The translations under genes were made by a program, and so were the position numbers. Below, one piece after another: positions 47,136 to 53,777 of a DNA stretch of 64,000 bases. Origin of the DNA: Taibaiella sp. (GTDB taxonomy: Bacteria; Bacteroidota; Bacteroidia; Chitinophagales; Chitinophagaceae); assembly GCA_019638495.1 (NCBI GenBank), contig JAHBTQ010000004.1, forward strand, positions 186,001 through 250,000. Reading direction: 5' to 3'. Numbering within the stretch: the stretch's first letter is position 1; each line of letters opens with the position of its first letter. The notes below the pieces were generated by a model that was not told the origin of the DNA, searched no databases, and saw only the letters and a program-made list of their open reading frames with translations.

Positions 47136-47747
47136 CTACCAGTCATGCTTGGCTATCAGCACACAGATGTAGGTTTCCCACTCGTCCCCATTTTCTTTTA
47201 GCACATAGCCTATACCTATATCCTTGAGCGACGAGTACCACTCCCCTATTCCCAGCAAATGTTTGCGGTGCCCCTGGTCAGGAACACCTTCATCAATTAT
47301 GAGCGTCTTGATAGCGGCTTCCCCACCTTCCAGGCCCATGCCCAGCGATTCAAATGTATTGTCACGCTTATTTTTCACCCAATCAGGGTTAAGCTTGTAA
47401 CCTCCTTTTTTTATCAGGAAATTCATACCATACCCATCCGGGTCAATATGGTTAAAATAGTTGCGCGTGGCCATGTCTTTAGCCTTTGCCTCTGCTATCC
47501 GGGCCAGTGTATCATTCCAGGCCAACGGTGTGCGTGTTATTTCGTCTCCCCTGCCAAACTTCAGCTCCCCATAATACCGCTCAGGGTTTTGCCGAATCTC
47601 ATTTAATAGCTTATACGCCTTTTGACTCTCCTCTCTAACTATAGTGATCTTTTGCTGTGCAATGGCCGAATAGCTACAAAATGCAAGAAGCAGGGTAATC
47701 GCCCGCCTGCTCCAATGATGATGCCACACTGCGTCTCTATTCGTCAT
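47136..47747 (-). CDS. CAP/SCP-domain secreted protein
   Basis: A 203-residue protein from ATG 47747 with an N-terminal signal peptide after a basic start (RRAITLLLAFCSYSAIAQ). One CAP (SCP/PR-1) domain follows. LNEIRQNPERYYGELKFGR is its first helix, LARIAEAKAKDMATRNYFNHIDPDGYGMN holds the His of the cavity, and GHRKHLLGI and IGIGYVLKENG complete it. CAP proteins bind lipids or act in the envelope; enzymatic activity is not certain. An in-frame ATG at 47777 was rejected because a -7 box lies at 47754-47761. Confidence 0.85.
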   Translation of the reverse strand: MTNRDAVWHHHWSRRAITLLLAFCSYSAIAQQKITIVREESQKAYKLLNEIRQNPERYYGELKFGRGDEITRTPLAWNDTLARIAEAKAKDMATRNYFNHIDPDGYGMNFLIKKGGYKLNPDWVKNKRDNTFESLGMGLEGGEAAIKTLIIDEGVPDQGHRKHLLGIGEWYSSLKDIGIGYVLKENGDEWETYICVLIAKHDW

Positions 47748-47753
47748 ATTAAT

Positions 47754-47761
47754 CAAAGATA
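47754..47761 (-). promoter_or_regulatory. -7 box adjoining the CAP-protein start
   Basis: Minus strand TATCTTTG, ending 6 nt before the ATG at 47747. This suggests a leaderless message and fixes the start. No ideal -33. Confidence 0.5.
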
Positions 47762-47796
47762 ACACGTTGCAAGACAATTAGATGTTAGCACAAAGC

Positions 47797-47824
47797 AAAA
47801 ACGGCAGTCCCCGCGAACTGCCGT
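47797..47824 (-). terminator. Rho-independent terminator, second of a tandem pair
   Basis: Minus strand ACGGCAG, ten-base loop, CTGCCGT, then a TTTTT run. It lies between the 47934 gene and the CAP gene promoter. Confidence 0.7.
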
Positions 47825-47863
47825 CATGCGTCATAGTGGAGGTCGGTTAGTAACCTTGATCCT

Positions 47864-47896
47864 CAAAATAAGAGGGCGCTTCCCGCAAGCGCCCTC
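47864..47896 (-). terminator. Rho-independent terminator, first of a tandem pair
   Basis: Minus strand GAGGGCGCTT, five-base loop, AAGCGCCCTC (perfect 10-bp stem), then TTATTTT. It lies about 40 bp after the stop of the 47934 gene. Confidence 0.8.
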
Positions 47897-47933
47897 ACGT
47901 GTTTCTGTAGTGATATCAACAGAGGGGTATATT

Positions 47934-48314
47934 TCAATCTTTTGCCATACTGAACCCAATAAGTTTTGCCGATGAATTATAGAAGATACCGGACCCGTCT
48001 TTGCCGTCGTGCACACCAAAAAGCGTTTCACATACGCGTGCCCCGCACAGTCCGGGATCCCACTGAACAACAAAATGACTATCCGGAGTTTCGGTCCACA
48101 TCACAAGCGCGCCGACACCGTTTTCGTCAGTGCAGATTGCACTGCCACCCTGCCCAAAGTCAATGGTCAGCTCAGACCTATCAAATAGGATACGCCAGCG
48201 TGTACCTTCGAGCGAACCCGGCACACTGCTTTGTGTAAAAACGGTACTGATATCAAGGCCGGGGAAATCAAAGTCAGAAGTTTCATAGTTCGTCACCAGA
48301 GCTATTTGTTTCAT
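47934..48314 (-). CDS. Hypothetical protein
   Basis: A 126-residue protein from ATG 48314 (MKQIALVTNYETSDFDFPGLD). An ATG 17 codons upstream gives a hydrophobic extension (RRLILLLCY) that could be a short signal, so the start is uncertain. The chain is beta-rich: TRWRILFDRSELTIDFGQGGSAIC, GALVMWTETPDSHFVVQWDPG, TLFGVHDGKDGSGIFY. It resembles a small lipocalin or MoaF-like barrel in pattern only. Family not recognised. Isolated, with tandem terminators behind it. Confidence 0.55.
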   Translation of the reverse strand: MKQIALVTNYETSDFDFPGLDISTVFTQSSVPGSLEGTRWRILFDRSELTIDFGQGGSAICTDENGVGALVMWTETPDSHFVVQWDPGLCGARVCETLFGVHDGKDGSGIFYNSSAKLIGFSMAKD

Positions 48315-48426
48315 ATAGCAAAGCAACAAAATCAGCCTCCTGAAAGTCAGCGCGGAATCACCCAATTTGCAAAGCAGGTATTTTTACCTGGTGGCGACAG
48401 GTAATTGTACCCATAAAGGTGGGTTT

Positions 48427-49098
48427 TTAGTGTATCAGCGGATCGTAAATGTTGTTATTCACTGCAAACAATACCAGTCCGGCAGTGTTTTTGCAGCCTG
48501 CCTTGGCCAGCAGGTTGTTGCGGTGCCCATCCACCGTGCGCGGACTAATATTCAGGCGCTCGCCTATCTCTATATTCGTAAACTCCTGGCAGATCAGGCA
48601 AAGCACCTCCACTTCGCGCTCAGTAAGCTCCACCGGGATATTGGCAAATGACTTTACCTGCAGATTCTTCATTTTGTAGCCATTGCGCATAGCCAGCATA
48701 GTAGCTTCGTTAAAGTAAAACCCGGTTTTATGGGCTGTCCTTATTGCCTGGCGCACCTCATCTATGTCGCAATTTTTCACGAGGTATCCCGCCACACCTG
48801 CTTCGATCATCTTTACGATAAAACGCTCCTGGTTGTGTACAGTAAGAACGATCACTCTTATTTCCGGGTAGGTCTTCACAAGGGTCCCCGCCAGCTCCAG
48901 CCCGTTCATTTCGGGCATGTTCATATCTATGAGCGCCACCTGTGGCAGCTCTTTCATATCTGGCAACAGATCCAGGAAGTGTCTGCCATTATCTGCTACA
49001 GACACTACCTCCATATCGCCGGTCTCGTTTATGAGCGCGGCCATGCCGTCTCTGAACAGGCGCTGGTCTTCTACAAGCGCCACCCTTAGCTTATCCAT
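48427..49098 (-). CDS. NarL/LuxR-family response regulator
   Basis: A 223-residue regulator. The receiver domain (residues 1-120) has the acidic EDQRL pocket, the phospho-acceptor Asp in ALIDMNMPEMNG (about residue 58) and Lys in YLVKN. The C-terminal LuxR HTH domain reads LTEREVEVLCLICQEFTNIEIGERLNISPRTVDGHRNNLLAKAG. It is the partner of the kinase encoded upstream, whose stop overlaps its start by 8 bp. DNA targets cannot be read. Confidence 0.93.
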   Translation of the reverse strand: MDKLRVALVEDQRLFRDGMAALINETGDMEVVSVADNGRHFLDLLPDMKELPQVALIDMNMPEMNGLELAGTLVKTYPEIRVIVLTVHNQERFIVKMIEAGVAGYLVKNCDIDEVRQAIRTAHKTGFYFNEATMLAMRNGYKMKNLQVKSFANIPVELTEREVEVLCLICQEFTNIEIGERLNISPRTVDGHRNNLLAKAGCKNTAGLVLFAVNNNIYDPLIH

Positions 49099-49915
49099 TG
49101 TGTAGTTTCTTTAACTGGGACACCGGTAGTTTCACTGTGAAATGGTACCCTTGTCCCTTACCGGACTGTAGTTCGTAGATGGCGTTGATCATGCTCAGAC
49201 GGTTGGCCATATTATAGATGCCGATCCCCGGTCGTGCCTGCGCATCGATATCCACACCAACACCATCATCTGTATATGCTATTACAACTTCGTGTTCCGA
49301 AGCCGTCGATGTAATTTGAACAACGTTCGCCTTTGCATGTTTGATGGTATTGTTCATCAGTTCCTGCATTACCCTGAACAAAGATAAGGCATCGTCAAAT
49401 GACAAGTTCTCCAGTATGCCACCGGTTTCGTCATGCACTTCAATTTTTAAACCTGACGAAGCCGCAGTTTTTTCGCAATAAGCCTCCAATGCCTCATGAA
49501 ATCCCCAAAGCTCCAGGCCTGCGGGCGACAAGCTGTGCGATACGTTGCGCACATCCTCTATAATCCCGTCTATCCCTTTCCTCGTTTCCTCTGCCACGGC
49601 CTTTACACCTTCGGTATCCATTCCCTGCGCGGAAAGGCGCGACACCTGTAGCCGCAGTGTGGACAAGGCGCTACCCACATGGTCATGAAGATCCTTGCTT
49701 ATCCTTACCCTTTCTTCTTCCTGCGACTTTATTATGGAGTTCAGCAGCATTTGCTTATGATCCAGTTCAGCCTTTTGCATCTCTGCCTGCTGCCGCAGTA
49801 GTTTCCGCTGATAACGGACGAAGAAGAAAATAAGGGAAGCCGCAAGGACCAGGGCGCCGAGTGTCCCCATCGACACCAGCAGGTAAACACTATCTGTTAG
49901 GCTTTTTGTCTCCAT
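49091..49915 (-). CDS. Sensor histidine kinase, HisKA_3 (NarX/DegS) type
   Basis: A 274-residue kinase with one N-terminal membrane helix (LVSMGTLGALVLAASLIFFFV) and almost no external part, so sensing is probably through partners. The HisKA_3 phospho-site is in ISKDLHDHVGSALSTLRLQV (about residue 76). The HATPase_c domain carries ELMNNTIKHAKA, YTDDGVGVD and GIGIYNMANRL. It overlaps the downstream regulator gene (8 bp) and the upstream membrane-protein gene (19 bp), so the three are a tight translational unit. Confidence 0.93.
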   Translation of the reverse strand: METKSLTDSVYLLVSMGTLGALVLAASLIFFFVRYQRKLLRQQAEMQKAELDHKQMLLNSIIKSQEEERVRISKDLHDHVGSALSTLRLQVSRLSAQGMDTEGVKAVAEETRKGIDGIIEDVRNVSHSLSPAGLELWGFHEALEAYCEKTAASSGLKIEVHDETGGILENLSFDDALSLFRVMQELMNNTIKHAKANVVQITSTASEHEVVIAYTDDGVGVDIDAQARPGIGIYNMANRLSMINAIYELQSGKGQGYHFTVKLPVSQLKKLHNG

Positions 49916-50547
49916 AATACCGTTCCGATTACGAGATAAACAGACAACAAGAGGAGCGAATGAACAGTAAACATCACTCTTAAGAATTTCACGTCGTACA
50001 ATATGACGTTATAGATGGTGAACAAGACAAAAGAACCCGAAAAATAGATGAGTAATGCTGCATTGACACGTAATAGACCACTTTTGCCTTGCTCATTTGC
50101 CGATGGTCGATCAAGCTCCTTCTTAAAATAAAGTACACCAAGCGCTATCAACAACACAGACTCCAGCGACTTTGTGTAGGTATTAAACGTATATATACTC
50201 TGACCGAAAAGTGCGTTTAAGATGCAGATCAAGAGAAAAGCGGGAGCAAGGTATTGCAAATAATACCGCCTCCCGTCTTCTCCAATTATGGTCCGATAAA
50301 AAACCGTCAATACCCAAAACTCTGCAAATGTGTACAAGTGCATAACCGGCATATTATTTATAAGCCGAAAGGCAAGAACAACACTGACGAGGCTTGCCAT
50401 ACCGCTCATTAACAGGTACCATGCGAGCAACTTCAGAGGGCGAGAGTTCCCCCTGTAAAAAAGCACCGCAGGAACTAGCGGAAACAATACCGCTACCGGC
50501 ACAACAATGCCACTGAATATTCTCGCAAATTCCCTGATCGGCAGCAT
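49897..50547 (-). CDS. Multi-helix membrane protein linked to the two-component pair
   Basis: A 216-residue protein with about seven hydrophobic helices (VVPVAVLFPLVPAVLFY, LKLLAWYLLMSGMASLVSVVLAF, MHLYTFAEFWVLTVFYRTII, YLAPAFLLICILNALF, SLESVLLIALGVLYF, AALLIYFSGSFVLFTIYNVIL, SLLLLSVYLVIGTVLW). No known family recognised. Its end overlaps the kinase start by 19 bp. Because the kinase has nearly no sensor part, this protein may be its signal-receiving partner; that is inference. Confidence 0.7.
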   Translation of the reverse strand: MLPIREFARIFSGIVVPVAVLFPLVPAVLFYRGNSRPLKLLAWYLLMSGMASLVSVVLAFRLINNMPVMHLYTFAEFWVLTVFYRTIIGEDGRRYYLQYLAPAFLLICILNALFGQSIYTFNTYTKSLESVLLIALGVLYFKKELDRPSANEQGKSGLLRVNAALLIYFSGSFVLFTIYNVILYDVKFLRVMFTVHSLLLLSVYLVIGTVLWRQKA

Positions 50548-50563
50548 CGAACGTCAGCCGGCG

Positions 50564-50938
50564 CTATTGTGGCATCGATGTATTTAGTGGATTCGGTGCT
50601 CCGCACAAGGTGGGACACGGCATCGTCGTATCGTATATCAGCGTGTCAGGCTGTGCGTTCGGATTTAAAAGCACATCGTTCCCGTTCGCATCTACCGGCA
50701 CAACGTAAAGGTGCAATTGCTGGTTCAGTCCGTTAGAATCCTGGCGCAGCGCGAAATACGTGCGGATGCCGCTTGCCGCATACTGTAGAATGGCAGTAAT
50801 GTCATCAATAGGAATAAAGTAGGCATTTATCACGTCCTGATTAGGCATCGTAGACATAAAGTCTCTCCATGCTTCTGTTTCGCCTGCGGCTTTCACAAGG
50901 TCCACAGGTGTGGCGCTGCCAATTTTTGTTGTGCTCAT
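50564..50938 (-). CDS. Hypothetical soluble protein
   Basis: A 124-residue protein without signal peptide or membrane segment. An N-terminal helical part (TPVDLVKAAGETEAWRDFMSTM) is followed by a beta-rich middle (INAYFIPIDDITAILQYAASGIRTYFALRQDSN, LHLYVVPVDANGNDV) and a short C-terminal tail with CPTLC. The tail with two Cys four apart could bind metal. Family not recognised. It is 16 bp upstream of the membrane-protein gene and likely heads the four-gene transcript with the two-component pair. Confidence 0.6.
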   Translation of the reverse strand: MSTTKIGSATPVDLVKAAGETEAWRDFMSTMPNQDVINAYFIPIDDITAILQYAASGIRTYFALRQDSNGLNQQLHLYVVPVDANGNDVLLNPNAQPDTLIYDTTMPCPTLCGAPNPLNTSMPQ

Positions 50939-51085
50939 AATTAATTCGTTTTAGAGGTGAGATAAAAGATTTCGGAATTTGGTTGATAACCGAGGCTAAA
51001 GTAGTAAAAATTAATGCCGTGCTAAAACATTGACGCTTATCTTTTTGTTGTCAATAGGTTTATCACTCCTTTAGCAGTGGTAAAC

Positions 51086-51093
51086 TATCTTTG
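51086..51093 (+). promoter_or_regulatory. -7 box adjoining the purB start codon
   Basis: TATCTTTG ends 5 nt before the purB ATG at 51099, so the transcript should be leaderless or nearly so. No -33 element at the right distance was found. Confidence 0.5.
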
Positions 51094-51098
51094 CACCC

Positions 51099-52448
51099 AT
51101 GGAACTTAATGCACTTACCGCCATCAGTCCTGTAGACGGACGCTACCGCTCACAACTGGCCTCACTGGCACCTTACTTCTCTGAATATGGCCTTATCCGC
51201 TATCGTGTGCGGGTAGAGGTTGAATATTTCCTGTTCCTGGCAGAAAAGAAGGTAATAAGCCTGCCGGCAAAAGTGAAACCGGCCAAGTTGCGCACCATAT
51301 ATCAGCAGTTTACTGAGGAAGACGCGGCTAAGATCAAGACCATTGAGCGCACCACCAATCACGACGTAAAAGCCGTGGAATATTTCATAAAAGAAAAGCT
51401 GGAGGCCATGGGCGCAGGTGAAAGTCTGGAGTGGGTTCACTTTGGCCTCACCTCGCAGGACATCAACAATACTGCCGTGCCCCTATCGTGGAAGGAAGCG
51501 CTGGAGGAGGTGTACCTGCCGTTGCTGCTGAACACCCACCTGCACCTGTATCACCTGGCGCAGGAGTGGAAGGGCATTCCCATGCTGGCACGAACCCACG
51601 GGCAGCCCGCCAGCCCCACTACCCTGGGCAAGGAGTGGATGGTATTCGTAGAGCGGCTGGAAGGCCAGATAGACCAACTGCTGAATATTCCATTCGCGGC
51701 CAAATTTGGCGGCGCTACGGGCAACTTCAACGCCCACAAAGTAGCCTTCCCGCATATGGACTGGGTAAAATTCGGCAACGACTTTGTAGAGAAAAAGCTG
51801 GGCCTGGAGCGCATGCAGTACACTACGCAGATAGAGCACTACGACAGCCTTGCTGCCCAGTTTGATGCACTGAAGCGTATCAACACCATACTCATAGACC
51901 TATGCCGCGACGTGTGGCAATACATCAGCATGGAGTACTTCCGCCAGAAGGTGAAAGCGGGTGAAATAGGCAGCAGCGCCATGCCACACAAGGTAAACCC
52001 GATAGACTTTGAGAACGCCGAGGGCAACCTGGGCATAGCCAATGCACTGTATGAGCACCTGAGCGCCAAGCTACCCATTAGCCGCCTGCAGCGCGACCTT
52101 ACCGACAGCACCGTGCTGCGCAACATAGGTGTGCCGCTGAGCCACAGCTTCCTGGCACTGAAGTCGCTGGAGAAAGGACTGGGCAAGCTGCTGCTGAACA
52201 AAGACAAGATGCAGGACGACCTGGACCGCAACTGGGCTGTGGTGGCGGAAGCTATCCAAACCGTGCTGCGCCGCGAAAACTACCCTCAGCCCTACGAGGC
52301 CCTGAAGGAGCTGACCCGTGGCAAAACCAGCATCAACAAGCAGGACATACACACCTTTATAGATACACTGAAGGTAACGGCAAAGGTGAAGAAGGAGCTG
52401 AAAGCCATAACCCCGCACAACTATACCGGTGTAGACTTCGACTTCTAG
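51099..52448 (+). CDS. purB: Adenylosuccinate lyase
   Basis: A 449-residue fumarase/aspartase-superfamily enzyme acting twice in purine synthesis (SAICAR to AICAR, adenylosuccinate to AMP). The start MELNALTAISPVDGRYRSQLASLAPYFSEY is typical of PurB. The superfamily signature with the mobile catalytic Ser loop is SSAMPHKVNPIDFENAEGN (about residue 290). HGQPASPTTLGKEW and TTNHDVKAVEYF are intact. It belongs to the bacterial long subfamily (about 450 residues). A glycosyltransferase-like gene follows after 3 bp. Confidence 0.97.
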   Translation: MELNALTAISPVDGRYRSQLASLAPYFSEYGLIRYRVRVEVEYFLFLAEKKVISLPAKVKPAKLRTIYQQFTEEDAAKIKTIERTTNHDVKAVEYFIKEKLEAMGAGESLEWVHFGLTSQDINNTAVPLSWKEALEEVYLPLLLNTHLHLYHLAQEWKGIPMLARTHGQPASPTTLGKEWMVFVERLEGQIDQLLNIPFAAKFGGATGNFNAHKVAFPHMDWVKFGNDFVEKKLGLERMQYTTQIEHYDSLAAQFDALKRINTILIDLCRDVWQYISMEYFRQKVKAGEIGSSAMPHKVNPIDFENAEGNLGIANALYEHLSAKLPISRLQRDLTDSTVLRNIGVPLSHSFLALKSLEKGLGKLLLNKDKMQDDLDRNWAVVAEAIQTVLRRENYPQPYEALKELTRGKTSINKQDIHTFIDTLKVTAKVKKELKAITPHNYTGVDFDF

Positions 52449-52451
52449 CAT

Positions 52452-53396
52452 ATGGCGCTGCTACCGGGTTTTGACGGGCTTATTGCCAATATAGAGCGCG
52501 ATCTATCTGCTGCCGGGCGCGAGCCCGTGGTAGACGTGGTAATAAACTGCTATGGCAAGCCTATGAACACGGCGGCCACCCTCTGCAGCCTGCTGCAACA
52601 CAGCGGCTGTTGGATAGACAAGATCTATTTCACTACCGAGCGCAAGCAACCCGCAAATAGCGACTTCTCCTTTATCACGCAGGCTTTTGGTGGGCGCATA
52701 GTGCGCTACACGCCGAAGCTGTGGCTGTGGGTACGCCCCTTCCGCTGGCGGTTTCTGTACACACTCCCACCCTTTCGCCTGGCTGCCCGCTACCAGCATG
52801 GCTGGGAGCAGACCGATAAAGACTACCTATTCATCACCCACAATGATGTGCTCTACACCGGCGACATCATAGGCTATATGCTGCAGGGCATAGACCACCA
52901 CATAGGCATAGGCCAGGTGGGCCAGTGCTGGAACTGCTCAGCCCACTTTGCAGGGCTATGCACGCCCGATACCTATACTGAATACAAGCCCAGCTACACG
53001 CAGCTTAAAGAACTGATGGCGCGCCAACCCGGCAGCCGCGAAAAAGACTATCATGGGCTACCTCGCAAAGACCGCCCCTGGCCCCTACCCGAGTGCCGCC
53101 TTAACGAGTGGACTGCCCTTATAAACATGAAGATAGCCCGGGAGGTAACTATGCCCTGGGGCGATGCAGTACCCTTCGGAGCCTTCTTTGGCCTGGATAT
53201 AGGCACCCAATGGTTTAGCGACGTATTGAATATGGGCTATACCGTAAAGCACTTCAACATCACCCCCTTTGCCCACCACGCCTGGACCAGCAGCCACGGC
53301 AGCGGCCACGCCGCCCTGCTAAACGCAGACGAATATACCCGCAGCGAAAAGGTAGCGGAGGAGTGGCTGAGGAAGGAAATAGAAAAAGCAAAATAG
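52452..53396 (+). CDS. Putative GT-A (GT2-like) glycosyltransferase
   Basis: A 314-residue soluble protein. The N-terminal DVVINCYGKPMNTAATLCSLLQHSG resembles the opening strand and helix of GT2-type nucleotide-sugar transferases. ITHNDVLYTGDIIG occupies the position of the DxD metal motif, but only one Asp is present (HND). The C-terminal half is rich in Trp and His (QCWNCSAHFAGLCTPD, AHHAWTSSHGSG). It starts 3 bp after purB and so is probably co-transcribed. The assignment rests on pattern only, and an unusual or inactive enzyme is possible. Confidence 0.5.
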   Translation: MALLPGFDGLIANIERDLSAAGREPVVDVVINCYGKPMNTAATLCSLLQHSGCWIDKIYFTTERKQPANSDFSFITQAFGGRIVRYTPKLWLWVRPFRWRFLYTLPPFRLAARYQHGWEQTDKDYLFITHNDVLYTGDIIGYMLQGIDHHIGIGQVGQCWNCSAHFAGLCTPDTYTEYKPSYTQLKELMARQPGSREKDYHGLPRKDRPWPLPECRLNEWTALINMKIAREVTMPWGDAVPFGAFFGLDIGTQWFSDVLNMGYTVKHFNITPFAHHAWTSSHGSGHAALLNADEYTRSEKVAEEWLRKEIEKAK

Positions 53397-53412
53397 TTTT
53401 CCGTCACTTCGA

Positions 53413-53450
53413 TTGCTGCGCAGTGCAGCAACAAGAGGGAGAAGTCTCCC
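53413..53450. repeat. Pair of adjacent palindromic elements
   Basis: TTGCTGC and GCAGCAA around five bases, then GGGAGA and TCTCCC around two. The string with CACTTCGA before and GGGAGAAGTCTCCC after resembles palindromic intergenic repeats common in Bacteroidota genomes. Confidence 0.55.
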
Positions 53451-53682
53451 AAGGTTTAGCACGGAGCTGAAAATAGTTCCTACGTCCGTTTTACTTCCGC
53501 AAATCCAGATTACAGAGTGGTTCCCGGCGGCACCAAGGTAGTATGGGTTTGTGGTGTGGAGCGCGACGGGTGGGAAATTGTTGATATCTTCCTCTCATCG
53601 CAAGCGGACGCCCGCGTGACTTGAGGGGCCTCTACAAGATGAAATCGGTCAGAGAAGGAATCTTATTGGCAGTTCCTGACCA

Positions 53683-53708
53683 CCCTTTATTAAACCGGGA
53701 ATAAAGGG
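53683..53708. repeat. Perfect 9-bp hairpin upstream of the nuclease-ATPase gene
   Basis: CCCTTTATT and AATAAAGGG enclose an eight-base loop. No T-run follows, so it may be an operator or a mobile-element end rather than a terminator. Confidence 0.5.
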
Positions 53709-53753
53709 TACACAACGAACCCCATATAGCGTGGGAATGTGTCCTCCTTTTTA

Positions 53754-53761
53754 TATATTTG
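53754..53761 (+). promoter_or_regulatory. -7 box for the nuclease-ATPase gene
   Basis: TATATTTG matches TAnnTTTG and ends 16 nt before the ATG at 53778. Confidence 0.45.
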
Positions 53762-53777
53762 ACTATAATCTTAAATC

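Larger units (their letters stand above)
53397..53777. other. Noncoding stretch with palindromes, left flank of the nuclease island
   Basis: No credible gene is present. The stretch holds two adjacent perfect inverted repeats (TTGCTGC/GCAGCAA at 53413-53431 and GGGAGA/TCTCCC at 53437-53450), a G+C-rich block with the direct repeat CCCGGCGGCAC (53523-53533), a 9-bp hairpin (53683-53708) and a TATATTTG box (53754-53761) for the next gene. Confidence 0.6.

Noticed and set aside
53413..53450. Possible CRISPR-type palindromic repeats
   Set aside because: Only single copies of two different palindromes, no spacer-repeat series.
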